NCBI GenBank assembly: GCA_903842595.1
Contig: CAIMMO010000211.1
Location: 1 to 51,964, forward strand
Direction: 5' to 3'
DNA from: an uncultured Alphaproteobacteria bacterium
GTDB lineage: Bacteria > Pseudomonadota > Alphaproteobacteria > Caulobacterales > Hyphomonadaceae
Length of the DNA: 51,964 nt
Shown piece after piece: positions 43,228 to 50,650 of this stretch. Position 1 is the stretch's first letter; each line of letters begins with the position of its first letter. Below the pieces are notes generated by a model that made no database searches, had not been told where the DNA came from, and saw nothing but the letters and a program-made list of their open reading frames with translations. Made by a program: the position numbers and the translations under genes.

Positions 43228-45225
43228 CTAGTTCCCCGGCCTGAACCCCAGGATCACATTGCCCGGCGCCTGGCCGAACGAGCCATAGCCGGAGTTCGCG
43301 ATGATCAGGCCGTTCGCAGCGTAGATCGATGCAGCGTCAATTGCGCCGCCCTTGCCGGGCACGCCATTGGCCGTGGTGTACGCCTTCGCCGTCGCCTGGA
43401 TCCACAGCAGCTTGCCTGTCGTTGAATCGAGCGCATGCAGCCGGCCATCGAGCGTTGCCGCGATCACCACGCCGTCGATCACGGCAGGCGCCGCCGACAT
43501 GGCGATCGGTTGCACGGGATAGATCGGCGGTGTGCCCGGCGGCAGGCCGGGGGAGCCGGGCGGGAGTTCGGGGTTGTATTGCCACTTGATCTTGCCGGTC
43601 TTGGCGTCCAGCGCATAGAGGCCGGGCTTGATCGACGCGTCGAAATCCCATTCGCCCCTGATCGGCACGCCGACCGTGGAAATCGGCGCGTAGACTGTGT
43701 CCTTGTCGAAGGCGATGCCCCAGTGGACGCCGCCGAGCGCGCCGCCGGTGCCGAGCGGCCGGCGCCACGCAACCTTGCCCGTCTCGGGTTCGAACGCCCA
43801 GACCGAGCCGGATTTCTGCCCGGCATAGACCAGCTGCTTGCCGTCGCTGTGCGTGCCGAGGATCACCGATGCGCCGAAGTCGACATCGCGATAGACTGTC
43901 TCCGGCGCGCTGGTGCAGTTCAGAAGCTCCGGCTTCGACTTCAGGTCGCAGCCGATATTGTAGATGTCGTTCGGCGTGGCGTGGAAGCTCCACTTCTCCT
44001 TGCCGGTCTTGAGGTCCACCGCGATCACCGCATTGGTGTTCTTGTGCGCGGGAGGGGAATTGCTTTCACCCGTCGCGAAATAGATGAGGTTGCGCTTCTC
44101 GTCGATCGAGGGTGAGTTCCAGATCGGCGCGCCCGACGGACCCGTCAGCGACTTGCCATCGCCCCGGTCGCGCACATGCGTTGCGTCCGGCATGGTGTCG
44201 TAGCGCCATTGCTGTTCACCCGTCTTGGGATCGAGCGACAGCACATAGCCATGGTTGGTGCAGCAGGCGACCTTGTTGTCGCCGGCGAACACGATCTCGA
44301 ACTGAGCCACGGGGACGATCACGCGGTCTTTCAGGATGCTCGGCGTGCCTGTCGTGGTCGAATACGAGTACGTTCCGACATGCCTCGTCCACACGGCCTT
44401 GCCGGTGCGTGCGTCGACTGCGTGCACTGTGGTGTCCTGCCCCGAGAACACCAGCAGAGGCACGCCATCAACCACGCCAAAGGCCGAGCTGGTGCGCAGC
44501 GGCGCGCCGCCCGGCGTGTTGTAGACCCATTGCAGGCAGGGTTTGTCGGGAACCGATATGTCGAAGGCATACATCGCGCCCGCGTCCGCCACTGGCACAA
44601 AAATGTTCTTGCCAACGACTGCGCCCTGCGCGCGCATGCCCGTCGCATCGGGGAAGCCAACCGCCCAGGCCAGCTCTGGCTGTTTCGAGAGCTGCGCCTT
44701 GGTGAGCCCCGCCTGCGCCGCCGTAAGCGAGCGCGTATTGTGCATGTCATAGCCGAAGTTGGTGATTGTCGGCCCGCCTGCCAGATCCACCGGCATGCGC
44801 GCCGCATCGCACATCATCGCGCTTGTCCAGCTGTTGGCCGGCTGCTTGGCGCCGATCAGGTAGTTGACGACCTGCGCGCGCTGTTCGGCAGACAGCAACG
44901 CGCCCTGCGCCTTCATCTTGCCCTCGGTCAGCGCGAAGTTGATGAGCTGAAGGCTCATCTGCTTCAGCGTGTCCTTCGCCGGCGAGCGCGTCGCCTCCGG
45001 CTGGTCATGACAGGCAGCGCAATAGGTCTTGTAGACGGCCTCGCCCGGGTGAGCCGACGCGCCAGCGACCTGTTGCGGGGCAGGAGCAATATCGTGCGCG
45101 GGCGCGGCGACTGTCGGGGTAGCCGACGCTGCGGGTGCTTCCGCCATCGGCGGAGCTGCCACCTGACAGGACGCCAGCGCAAGGGCCGCCGCGCCAGCCA
45201 GCACAGCTTTCGTGAATGTCGTCAT
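43228..45225 (-). CDS. Quinohaemoprotein: cytochrome c plus PQQ beta-propeller lipoprotein
   Basis: 665 residues from the ATG at 45225; the frame continues upstream to 45792 but that is the shadow of the neighbour. Signal peptide with lipobox LALASC, an Ala/Pro linker, a cytochrome c domain with TYCAACHDQ (Cys69, Cys72, His73), then a PQQ-type propeller from about residue 155 with repeated W-motifs (PKTGEQQWRYD, KTGKEKWSFH, ETGKVAWRR, KTGKIKWQYN). A vicinal Cys321-Cys322 pair (KVACCTNHGY) resembles the ring disulfide of PQQ alcohol dehydrogenases. Family and layout resemble polyvinyl-alcohol-dehydrogenase-like enzymes. True substrate unknown. Confidence 0.85.
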   Translation of the reverse strand: MTTFTKAVLAGAAALALASCQVAAPPMAEAPAASATPTVAAPAHDIAPAPQQVAGASAHPGEAVYKTYCAACHDQPEATRSPAKDTLKQMSLQLINFALTEGKMKAQGALLSAEQRAQVVNYLIGAKQPANSWTSAMMCDAARMPVDLAGGPTITNFGYDMHNTRSLTAAQAGLTKAQLSKQPELAWAVGFPDATGMRAQGAVVGKNIFVPVADAGAMYAFDISVPDKPCLQWVYNTPGGAPLRTSSAFGVVDGVPLLVFSGQDTTVHAVDARTGKAVWTRHVGTYSYSTTTGTPSILKDRVIVPVAQFEIVFAGDNKVACCTNHGYVLSLDPKTGEQQWRYDTMPDATHVRDRGDGKSLTGPSGAPIWNSPSIDEKRNLIYFATGESNSPPAHKNTNAVIAVDLKTGKEKWSFHATPNDIYNIGCDLKSKPELLNCTSAPETVYRDVDFGASVILGTHSDGKQLVYAGQKSGSVWAFEPETGKVAWRRPLGTGGALGGVHWGIAFDKDTVYAPISTVGVPIRGEWDFDASIKPGLYALDAKTGKIKWQYNPELPPGSPGLPPGTPPIYPVQPIAMSAAPAVIDGVVIAATLDGRLHALDSTTGKLLWIQATAKAYTTANGVPGKGGAIDAASIYAANGLIIANSGYGSFGQAPGNVILGFRPGN

Positions 45226-45350
45226 TTCGGTCCCCGAAGTCCGGCGGCCTGACTGGCCGTCTCTGGGGAGAGTCTGCGCCAGCTTTGCGCGCTTGACCAG
45301 CCATGCCTGAACGTCTGCCTGCAAAGCGGACCGATGTCTGGCGACGATAG

Positions 45351-46463
45351 CTACCCAGCCTTCAGCGTATCCAGCGGTACGCGCCTGCTGATACGGATCT
45401 CGCCCTTCGCATCGCAGGCCTGCAGGTTGAGCTCGCGCTTGCTCCAGTCGATGTCGATGAGCCCGAAATTGTTCTCGCGCAGCGCATCGCCCACGCGGAG
45501 CGCATTTGGCGGAAGCACAGGCCATACCTCGGTGAGGCCCGACGAGGTGAGGTCCCAGATCGGGTAGGGGGTATTGAGGTCGAGCATCGATAACTCGGCA
45601 TAGTGCGTGTCGCCGGAAATGCAGACCAGTCCGTTGGCGTTCGTCTCCCGCATTGCGGCGAACAGGCGCTGGTGGTCGCGGGCATAGTTGATCCAGCCCT
45701 CCCATCCGGCGAAGTCGGCCAGTACCTGCAGGCTCGAGGCCAAGACACGCACGTCTGCAGGCTGGCGCAACTGCTGCTCGAGCCATGCCCACTGCGGCTC
45801 GCCCAGCATGGATGCATCAAGCGCGGGGTTGCGTTCATACGGGCCAGGCACAGGCGCGCCGGCCTTTCTCTGTTCGTTCTCCCAGACGGCGTACGTCTTG
45901 CCGCCAAGGTCGAGCTTGCGGATGGGTGTGCGGTTCCAGCGCAGGTCAGGCAGGATAACCTGTACGCGCTGTCCAGACGGGCCGAACAGGTGCGCAGCGT
46001 AGATGCCGTCGCGCGTGCGGCGCAGGCTCTGGGGGCTCTCGCCCCAGAAATCGCAGAACTGGCGGCGGCTCTCATCCTTCATCGGGTAGTCAGCACCGGC
46101 GTCGTCCTCGCCATAGTCATGATCGTCCCAGATTGCGCAGACGGGCGTGTTCGCGCGCAGTTTCTGGAAGCCGGGCTTGGCCGCCAGCATGGCGTACTTG
46201 TCCGCCATCACCTTCGGGTCGCGCGTGTCGGCATAGATGTTGTCGCCAAGGAAGATGAACAGGTCCGCATTCGCGCCGTTGATGGCATCCCAGATCGGCT
46301 GGTCCTTGCTCTGCTTTGCGCACGAGCCAAAGGCGATGCGGCTGAGCGTCTTCCCAGCCGCGGGGTGCGCATCAGCCATCGCCTGTGGCTCTGGCCCCGT
46401 CACACATGCACTTGCTCCAAGCGCCGCCGCGCCTGCCAAAGCTTCCCGTCGCGTGAAATTCAT
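45351..46463 (-). CDS. phoD: PhoD-like metallophosphatase, exported
   Basis: 370 residues from the ATG at 46463 (MNFTRREALAGAAAL). The N-terminus combines a twin-arginine-like FTRREAL with a lipobox GASAC, so Tat export and lipid anchoring are likely. Metal-site motifs: IAFGSCAKQS, DLFIFLGDNIYAD, AIWDDHDYGEDDAGADY and CISGDTHYAELS, as in PhoD alkaline phosphatase/phosphodiesterases that use Fe and Ca. It would release phosphate from esters outside the cytoplasm. It follows the TonB receptor gene on the same strand, with a terminator between. Confidence 0.88.
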   Translation of the reverse strand: MNFTRREALAGAAALGASACVTGPEPQAMADAHPAAGKTLSRIAFGSCAKQSKDQPIWDAINGANADLFIFLGDNIYADTRDPKVMADKYAMLAAKPGFQKLRANTPVCAIWDDHDYGEDDAGADYPMKDESRRQFCDFWGESPQSLRRTRDGIYAAHLFGPSGQRVQVILPDLRWNRTPIRKLDLGGKTYAVWENEQRKAGAPVPGPYERNPALDASMLGEPQWAWLEQQLRQPADVRVLASSLQVLADFAGWEGWINYARDHQRLFAAMRETNANGLVCISGDTHYAELSMLDLNTPYPIWDLTSSGLTEVWPVLPPNALRVGDALRENNFGLIDIDWSKRELNLQACDAKGEIRISRRVPLDTLKAG

Positions 46464-46482
46464 GTCGCTGCCCTGCACAAAG

Positions 46483-46515
46483 AAAAACGCCGCCGGAGTG
46501 TCAGGCTCCGGCGGC
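46483..46515 (-). terminator. Rho-independent terminator between TonB receptor and phoD
   Basis: Ten-bp perfect stem GCCGCCGGAG / CTCCGGCGGC (46489-46498, 46506-46515) with a seven-base loop; minus-strand transcript continues CGUUUUUCUUU. It lies 30 bp after the receptor stop and 20 bp before the phoD start. Confidence 0.88.
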
Positions 46516-46544
46516 GCCAGTATCAGCCCTTCTACCGGGGCAGG

Positions 46545-48860
46545 CTAGAAGGACTTTCTCAGCGTTACAAAGACCTGGCGCGGCGAGCCGACCATCAGCG
46601 TCTGGTTGTCAGCGCCGGCATTGAAGCCGTTCGTTCCGACCGTCGAGACGTATTCCTCGTCCATCAGGTTGGTCACGTTCAGCTGGACTTCCGCGCCTTC
46701 CAGCAGAGCTCCGCTGAAGCGGTATCCCGCCGATAGGTCGACCAGCGTGTAGGCGTCGACCTCGGCCGTGTTGACGTAGGAGAAGTAGCGCGAGCCGGTG
46801 TAGGCCACCGACAGCTGGCCGTAGAGTTCGCCATTGTCGTAACCGAGGTCTGCCTTGAACAGGTGCTCCGGCGCGTTGACGACTGTCTTGCCGCCGGTTG
46901 CCTGGATCACTGCGTTGGTCGTCGGGTTGCGGACGTCCTGCTCGTACTGGCTGTCGTTGTAGGCGTAGGAGCCATAGAGGGTCCAGTCGTCGGCCAGGTC
47001 GTAGCTGCCGGCGAGTTCGAGGCCCTTGGTCTCGACACCGCCGACGTTCTGGATCACTGACGGGTTGCCGATGATGCCCGCGCCGGTCGAGAAGCCGAGC
47101 AGGCGATCCTCGAACTTGACGAAGTAAAGCGCCGCCACGCCTTCGAACGGTCCGTTACGATAGCGATAGCCGAGCTCAGTCGTCTTCGAGCTTTCCGGAT
47201 CCGTGTTGGCCCTGATGAAGTCGAAGCCTGACTGCGTCTGGCTGGCTGCCGGCGCAAGCGTGTGCGCGCGCATGTTCTCGGTGTAGCCGCCGAAGATTTC
47301 GCTGTCGCCGGTCAGGAGGTAGGTGAAGCCGACCTGCGGCAGGAAATTGTCTTCCGAGGTGATCGTGCCATCGAGGTCATTGTTGGCGCCCGCTGCCGGA
47401 ACCGCAAAGCCGTTGACATTGGTGTCGACGGTCATGTCGACCGATACCGACTTGAAGCCGGCTGAGAGCGTCAGCGCATCGTTCACCTGCCAGACGTCCT
47501 GCAGGTAGAACATCTGCGTCTCGAAGTCGTAGGCGTAGGACCATTGCGTCGCGAACGGGTTGCGCATGAATTCCAGCGTCGGGCGCGGCGCCTGGCGCGT
47601 GTTGGCGTAAAAGCGGCGATCCTGGTTGAAATCGTTGTATTCGTACCAGAAGCCGCCTTCAATCTCGTGATCGCCGAGATTCCACGTGGCCGAGCCGAGC
47701 ACGCCCGTGCGGTTCATGTCGTACTCGGTGGTGCGGACCGAGATCGGCGAGACGGTGGCGCCGCCCTGTCCGAACGAGAACGGGCTGACATAGGGGGTGA
47801 ACCAGATGCCCTGGCCTTCGTTCTCGTGCATGTAGGCGGTTGCCGAGACCGCGAAGTCGCTGGAGATATCCCAGTCATAGGTCAGGCGCGCGAGGCTGTC
47901 GTCACGCAGGCCGGACGCATCGTAATAGGCGTCGTCTGCGTTGGTGATGGGGGCGGGATAGACCAGCCCGGCGGCGGCGTTCGTGACCGGCGCGCCGGTG
48001 TCGCCACGATTGTTCGCGATGTCTGCAACGCGCTGGGCAAGAGCCCAGTCGGGCGCGGAATTGTCCCAGCCATAGCCGAGGCGTGAGATCATCTCGAGCG
48101 AGAGATCCTGATAGTCGGTCTCGCGGCGCTGCGACCAGTTGTAGTAGCCGGAGAGCACGCCAGGGCCGATCGGCTGCTCGAACAGGAAGTTGATCTGCTC
48201 GTTCTTCTGCGGGCCATCGCCCTTCCACTTGTCCTGCTCGTGATTGACGTAGGACAGGGCAGCCTTGCCGCCCGTCGCGGCAATGACGCCGGTTTCGAGA
48301 CGGGCATAGCCGCGGAGCATGCTTTCCGAGCCTGCGGTCAGGGCGATCTCGCCGCCGAACTTGTCGGAGGGGGCGCGGCTGAAGAAGGTGAGGGCGCCGC
48401 CGAGGTTCGAGGTCGAGGCGGTGGAAAGGGAGGCTGCGCCCTGCGCAAGCTCAACGCGTCCGAGGTTTTCCGAGATTATGGCGCGGCTGATGTGCAGTCC
48501 GTTATAGTTGCCATAGCTCATGTCGCCCAGCGGTACGCCATCGAGCGTGTAGCCCAGCTGGTCCTTCTGGAAGCCGCGGATGTTGATGTTCACGGCCCAC
48601 TCATAGGCGCCGAACGGGTCGGCTGCGGTATAGTTCACGCCGGGCAGGCTTTCGATCAGCTTGATCGGGCTTGAGCCAGCTGCTTCGAGATCAAGGTCCG
48701 CCTCGGTGAGCGTCTGCGTCTGGCGCGTCTCGCCCTGGCCGATGATGACGACTCTGTCTTCAGCAACTGTCTCTGAGGTCGCGTCAGGTCCGGTCTGCGC
48801 TAACGCCTGGCCGGCGCTCAGGGAGACGATCGCCGCTCCCATCAAAAGCTTGAGTTTCAT
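46545..48860 (-). CDS. TonB-dependent outer-membrane receptor
   Basis: 771 residues. Signal peptide to about residue 21 (AGQALAQ), a plug domain with SPIKLIESLPGVNYT, NINIRGFQKDQLGYTLDGVP and SISTAS-type loops, and a 22-strand barrel ending LMDEEYVSTVG and the C-terminal aromatic QVFVTLRKSF. A TonB box-like segment EDRVVIIG sits near residue 34. The ligand is unknown; the adjacency of phoD suggests phosphate-ester or nucleotide uptake, but that is only inference. No signal-transduction N-terminal domain, so transcription is not FecA-like. Confidence 0.9.
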   Translation of the reverse strand: MKLKLLMGAAIVSLSAGQALAQTGPDATSETVAEDRVVIIGQGETRQTQTLTEADLDLEAAGSSPIKLIESLPGVNYTAADPFGAYEWAVNINIRGFQKDQLGYTLDGVPLGDMSYGNYNGLHISRAIISENLGRVELAQGAASLSTASTSNLGGALTFFSRAPSDKFGGEIALTAGSESMLRGYARLETGVIAATGGKAALSYVNHEQDKWKGDGPQKNEQINFLFEQPIGPGVLSGYYNWSQRRETDYQDLSLEMISRLGYGWDNSAPDWALAQRVADIANNRGDTGAPVTNAAAGLVYPAPITNADDAYYDASGLRDDSLARLTYDWDISSDFAVSATAYMHENEGQGIWFTPYVSPFSFGQGGATVSPISVRTTEYDMNRTGVLGSATWNLGDHEIEGGFWYEYNDFNQDRRFYANTRQAPRPTLEFMRNPFATQWSYAYDFETQMFYLQDVWQVNDALTLSAGFKSVSVDMTVDTNVNGFAVPAAGANNDLDGTITSEDNFLPQVGFTYLLTGDSEIFGGYTENMRAHTLAPAASQTQSGFDFIRANTDPESSKTTELGYRYRNGPFEGVAALYFVKFEDRLLGFSTGAGIIGNPSVIQNVGGVETKGLELAGSYDLADDWTLYGSYAYNDSQYEQDVRNPTTNAVIQATGGKTVVNAPEHLFKADLGYDNGELYGQLSVAYTGSRYFSYVNTAEVDAYTLVDLSAGYRFSGALLEGAEVQLNVTNLMDEEYVSTVGTNGFNAGADNQTLMVGSPRQVFVTLRKSF

Positions 48861-48937
48861 GAATCACCGCTTGCTTGTTCACGCGTCCGACCCGGAGGCG
48901 CGCGGTGGGGGTAGGGCTGATCTGTGACGGTCCGGCT

Positions 48938-49486
48938 TCATACCTGCGAAGGATCGATGGCGGATATGCAAATGTTAAGTGACGCAGCGCGCCTGCAACG
49001 CCAACGGGCGGACGCTGATGCGCGCGCCCTGAAGAGTTTGCCGCTTGTCGTGGTTCGAGTGGAGGATGCTGGGCGCCGCTTTCCGACCTTGGCGGCGCCG
49101 CGCTCTGCGAAACTGGCCCCTGGCGAAGTCGGCAATGGCGTTGGAGGTCTGGCCAAGATCGCCGTGCGTCAGCGGGTCCGTCACATTGTCGAAGCCATCA
49201 GCCGATTTCGTGAATGCGCCTGAAAGCCATGGCAGATCCTGTTCGACCTGGCCCGCGCGGCCGCGGAACCGCAATGTGGTCGTGTTGTGGCCCATCTCGC
49301 CCGCTTTTCACGCGCGGCTTCCACCTGATGCATAGCGGCGTTCTTGGCGTCTTTGATTGCGCTGCCGACTGCAGCCTTGATGTGGCCGAGGGCGTTGCCG
49401 GCAGCGATTTTCATGTGTTGCCTGGATTCCTCGGCTGCCGCTGCAGCATCTGGCGATGCAGTCATGTCGACATAGCGATTATTCAT
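48938..49486 (-). pseudogene. Frameshifted small helical protein (DUF883 / nutrient-deprivation-like)
   Basis: Three reading frames join into one recognisable protein. Frame A (from ATG 49486): MNNRYVDMTASPDAAAAAEE and an Ala-rich helix up to EAAREKRAR. Frame B from about 49295: QVEQDLPWLSGAFTKSADGF, DNVTDPLTHGDLGQTSNAIADFAR. Frame C from about 49130: SPGASFAERGAAKVGKRRPA, matching the usual terminal F-x-x-x-G-A-A membrane segment. Order and motifs (P/W, K-S-A-D, D-F-A-R, G-A-A) fit a family of soluble helical proteins ending in a membrane anchor. Two frameshifts, near 49290 and 49128, disrupt it. An overlapping pair of intact genes is a less likely alternative. Confidence 0.5.
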
Positions 49487-49654
49487 GAGTTCTCCCGGAG
49501 GATGGTGGAAAAGCTAACGCCAGCTCACTCCCAGTTCAGGGCCTTTGCACCTCAACCGCCGAATTCACTTGTTGGAAAGGGGGCCAGCCCTTACCTTCCT
49601 CCCTGGCGGTAAGCTGCAGCGTTCGAACGGCAAAACATTCCGTCGACCGTACAT
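49487..49654. other. Intergenic DNA before the candidate 6S RNA
   Basis: The sequence between the broken helical-protein gene and the candidate RNA contains no gene I can support. It should hold the RNA's promoter; no clear -35/-10 pair stands out. Confidence 0.4.
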
Positions 49655-49790
49655 TTCTGTCAGGGAGCTGGCTCTGGCGGGGACCGTGGTCCTCATCATC
49701 TGGCGCCCACCTAGCTTGCTGGGTCGAACGGGAATGATAAAGCTCGTACGGCGCACGTGGCCCCGCCAACCTTTCTCTTCCCTCGCACTT
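49655..49790 (+). ncRNA. ssrS: Candidate 6S RNA upstream of 5-formyl-THF cyclo-ligase
   Basis: In many proteobacteria the 6S RNA gene lies immediately before fau/ygfA (established knowledge). The 420 bp before fau contain no protein. Within them the outer arms CAGGGAG (49661) and CUUCCCUCG (49777-49785) can pair, then GGCGGGG (49677-49683) with CCCCGCC (49761-49767), leaving a central bubble and an inner arm, the long-hairpin shape expected of 6S. Ends and length (about 130-160 nt) are estimates, no promoter was identified, and I did not fold it by computer. Confidence 0.45.
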
Positions 49791-49893
49791 TGCTGAAATG
49801 TCCGCCTTTCGGGCGGCCCCCTCGGGGCCTTGGGGCTGCGAAGCAGCCGGACGCCTCAACACCCACAAATCGTATTGCCCCGATTCCGAAACT

Positions 49894-49908
49894 GGGGCTG
49901 GTAGCCCC
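49894..49908 (+). promoter_or_regulatory. Hairpin abutting the fau start codon
   Basis: GGGGCT (49894-49899), loop GGT, AGCCCC (49903-49908), directly followed by the ATG at 49909. No separate Shine-Dalgarno sequence is visible, so this stem would cover the ribosome landing site. Three other short GC hairpins lie upstream at 49802-49816, 49815-49829 and 49834-49848. Confidence 0.5.
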
Positions 49909-50511
49909 ATGAACACCGACGCCGCCGAGATAGCCGAGCAGAAAGCCATCCTGCGCGGTCACATGCTGGAAATCCGCTCAGAGGCTGCGGCGCGCGATCC
50001 GGACGCCGCTGACAAGCTGGCCGGGCGGTTCCCGATAAAGCTGTTCGAGCGCTACGGGCCGGTGGTGGCCGGCACGCTGGCCATCAATGACGAACTCGAC
50101 GCGGCGCCATTGCTTGCCCGCCTTGCCCGTCTGGGAGCGCGCATCGTCCTGCCGCGCGTCGAGGCCGGCGGTGAGATGACATTTCGAGATGCTGGCAAGG
50201 CCACGTTGGAGAAGGGGCCGTTCGGCCTCACACACCCTTCCGAAAAAGCGGAGATCGTCCGGCCCAACCTCGTGCTTGCACCCCTGCTGGCGTTCGATGC
50301 GCGGGGCCGTCGCCTTGGCTATGGCAAGGGCCATTACGACCGGGCGGTGACCCAGCTGCGCGCAACGGGCAGGGTGTTCTATCTCGGTCTCGCTTACGCC
50401 CAGCAGCAGGTGGACGCTGTGCCGGTGGCGAGCCACGACCTGCTGCTCGACTGGGTCGAGACGCCGCTCAACTCGATTCCCCTTTTTCTCGGCAGGGCTG
50501 TCGCTCGCTAG
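49909..50511 (+). CDS. fau: 5-Formyltetrahydrofolate cyclo-ligase
   Basis: 200 residues from the ATG at 49909 (MNTDAAEIAEQKAIL); the frame extends to 49798 but that includes the hairpin cluster. ATP-dependent conversion of 5-formyl-THF to 5,10-methenyl-THF. Seen: LRGHMLEIRSEAAARD, VAGTLAINDELDAAPLL, ARIVLPRVEAGGEMTFRD, and the substrate/phosphate loops APLLAFDARGRRLGYGKGHYDR. Normal length. Likely co-transcribed with or just downstream of the 6S RNA candidate. Confidence 0.93.
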   Translation: MNTDAAEIAEQKAILRGHMLEIRSEAAARDPDAADKLAGRFPIKLFERYGPVVAGTLAINDELDAAPLLARLARLGARIVLPRVEAGGEMTFRDAGKATLEKGPFGLTHPSEKAEIVRPNLVLAPLLAFDARGRRLGYGKGHYDRAVTQLRATGRVFYLGLAYAQQQVDAVPVASHDLLLDWVETPLNSIPLFLGRAVAR

Positions 50512-50650
50512 CGCCTCGGGAACTTTGCGCAGGTCGCCAAACAGGGATCAAAGCGACCGCCATTCGTCCTGGTCGAAATGCTTGACCCCGCCATCCGGTG
50601 CGCGCCAGCATGGCTCACGGGGAAGCGGCAAGACGCGAGGATAATTCTGC

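Noticed and set aside
43228..45792. 5' extension of the PQQ-protein frame beyond 45225
   Set aside because: The extension overlaps the PhoD-like gene in another frame, lacks family resemblance, and would bury the signal peptide and lipobox.
48861..48937. Pho-box-like words upstream of the TonB receptor
   Set aside because: Only a single weak CGTCACA-type element is present; no second repeat at the required spacing.
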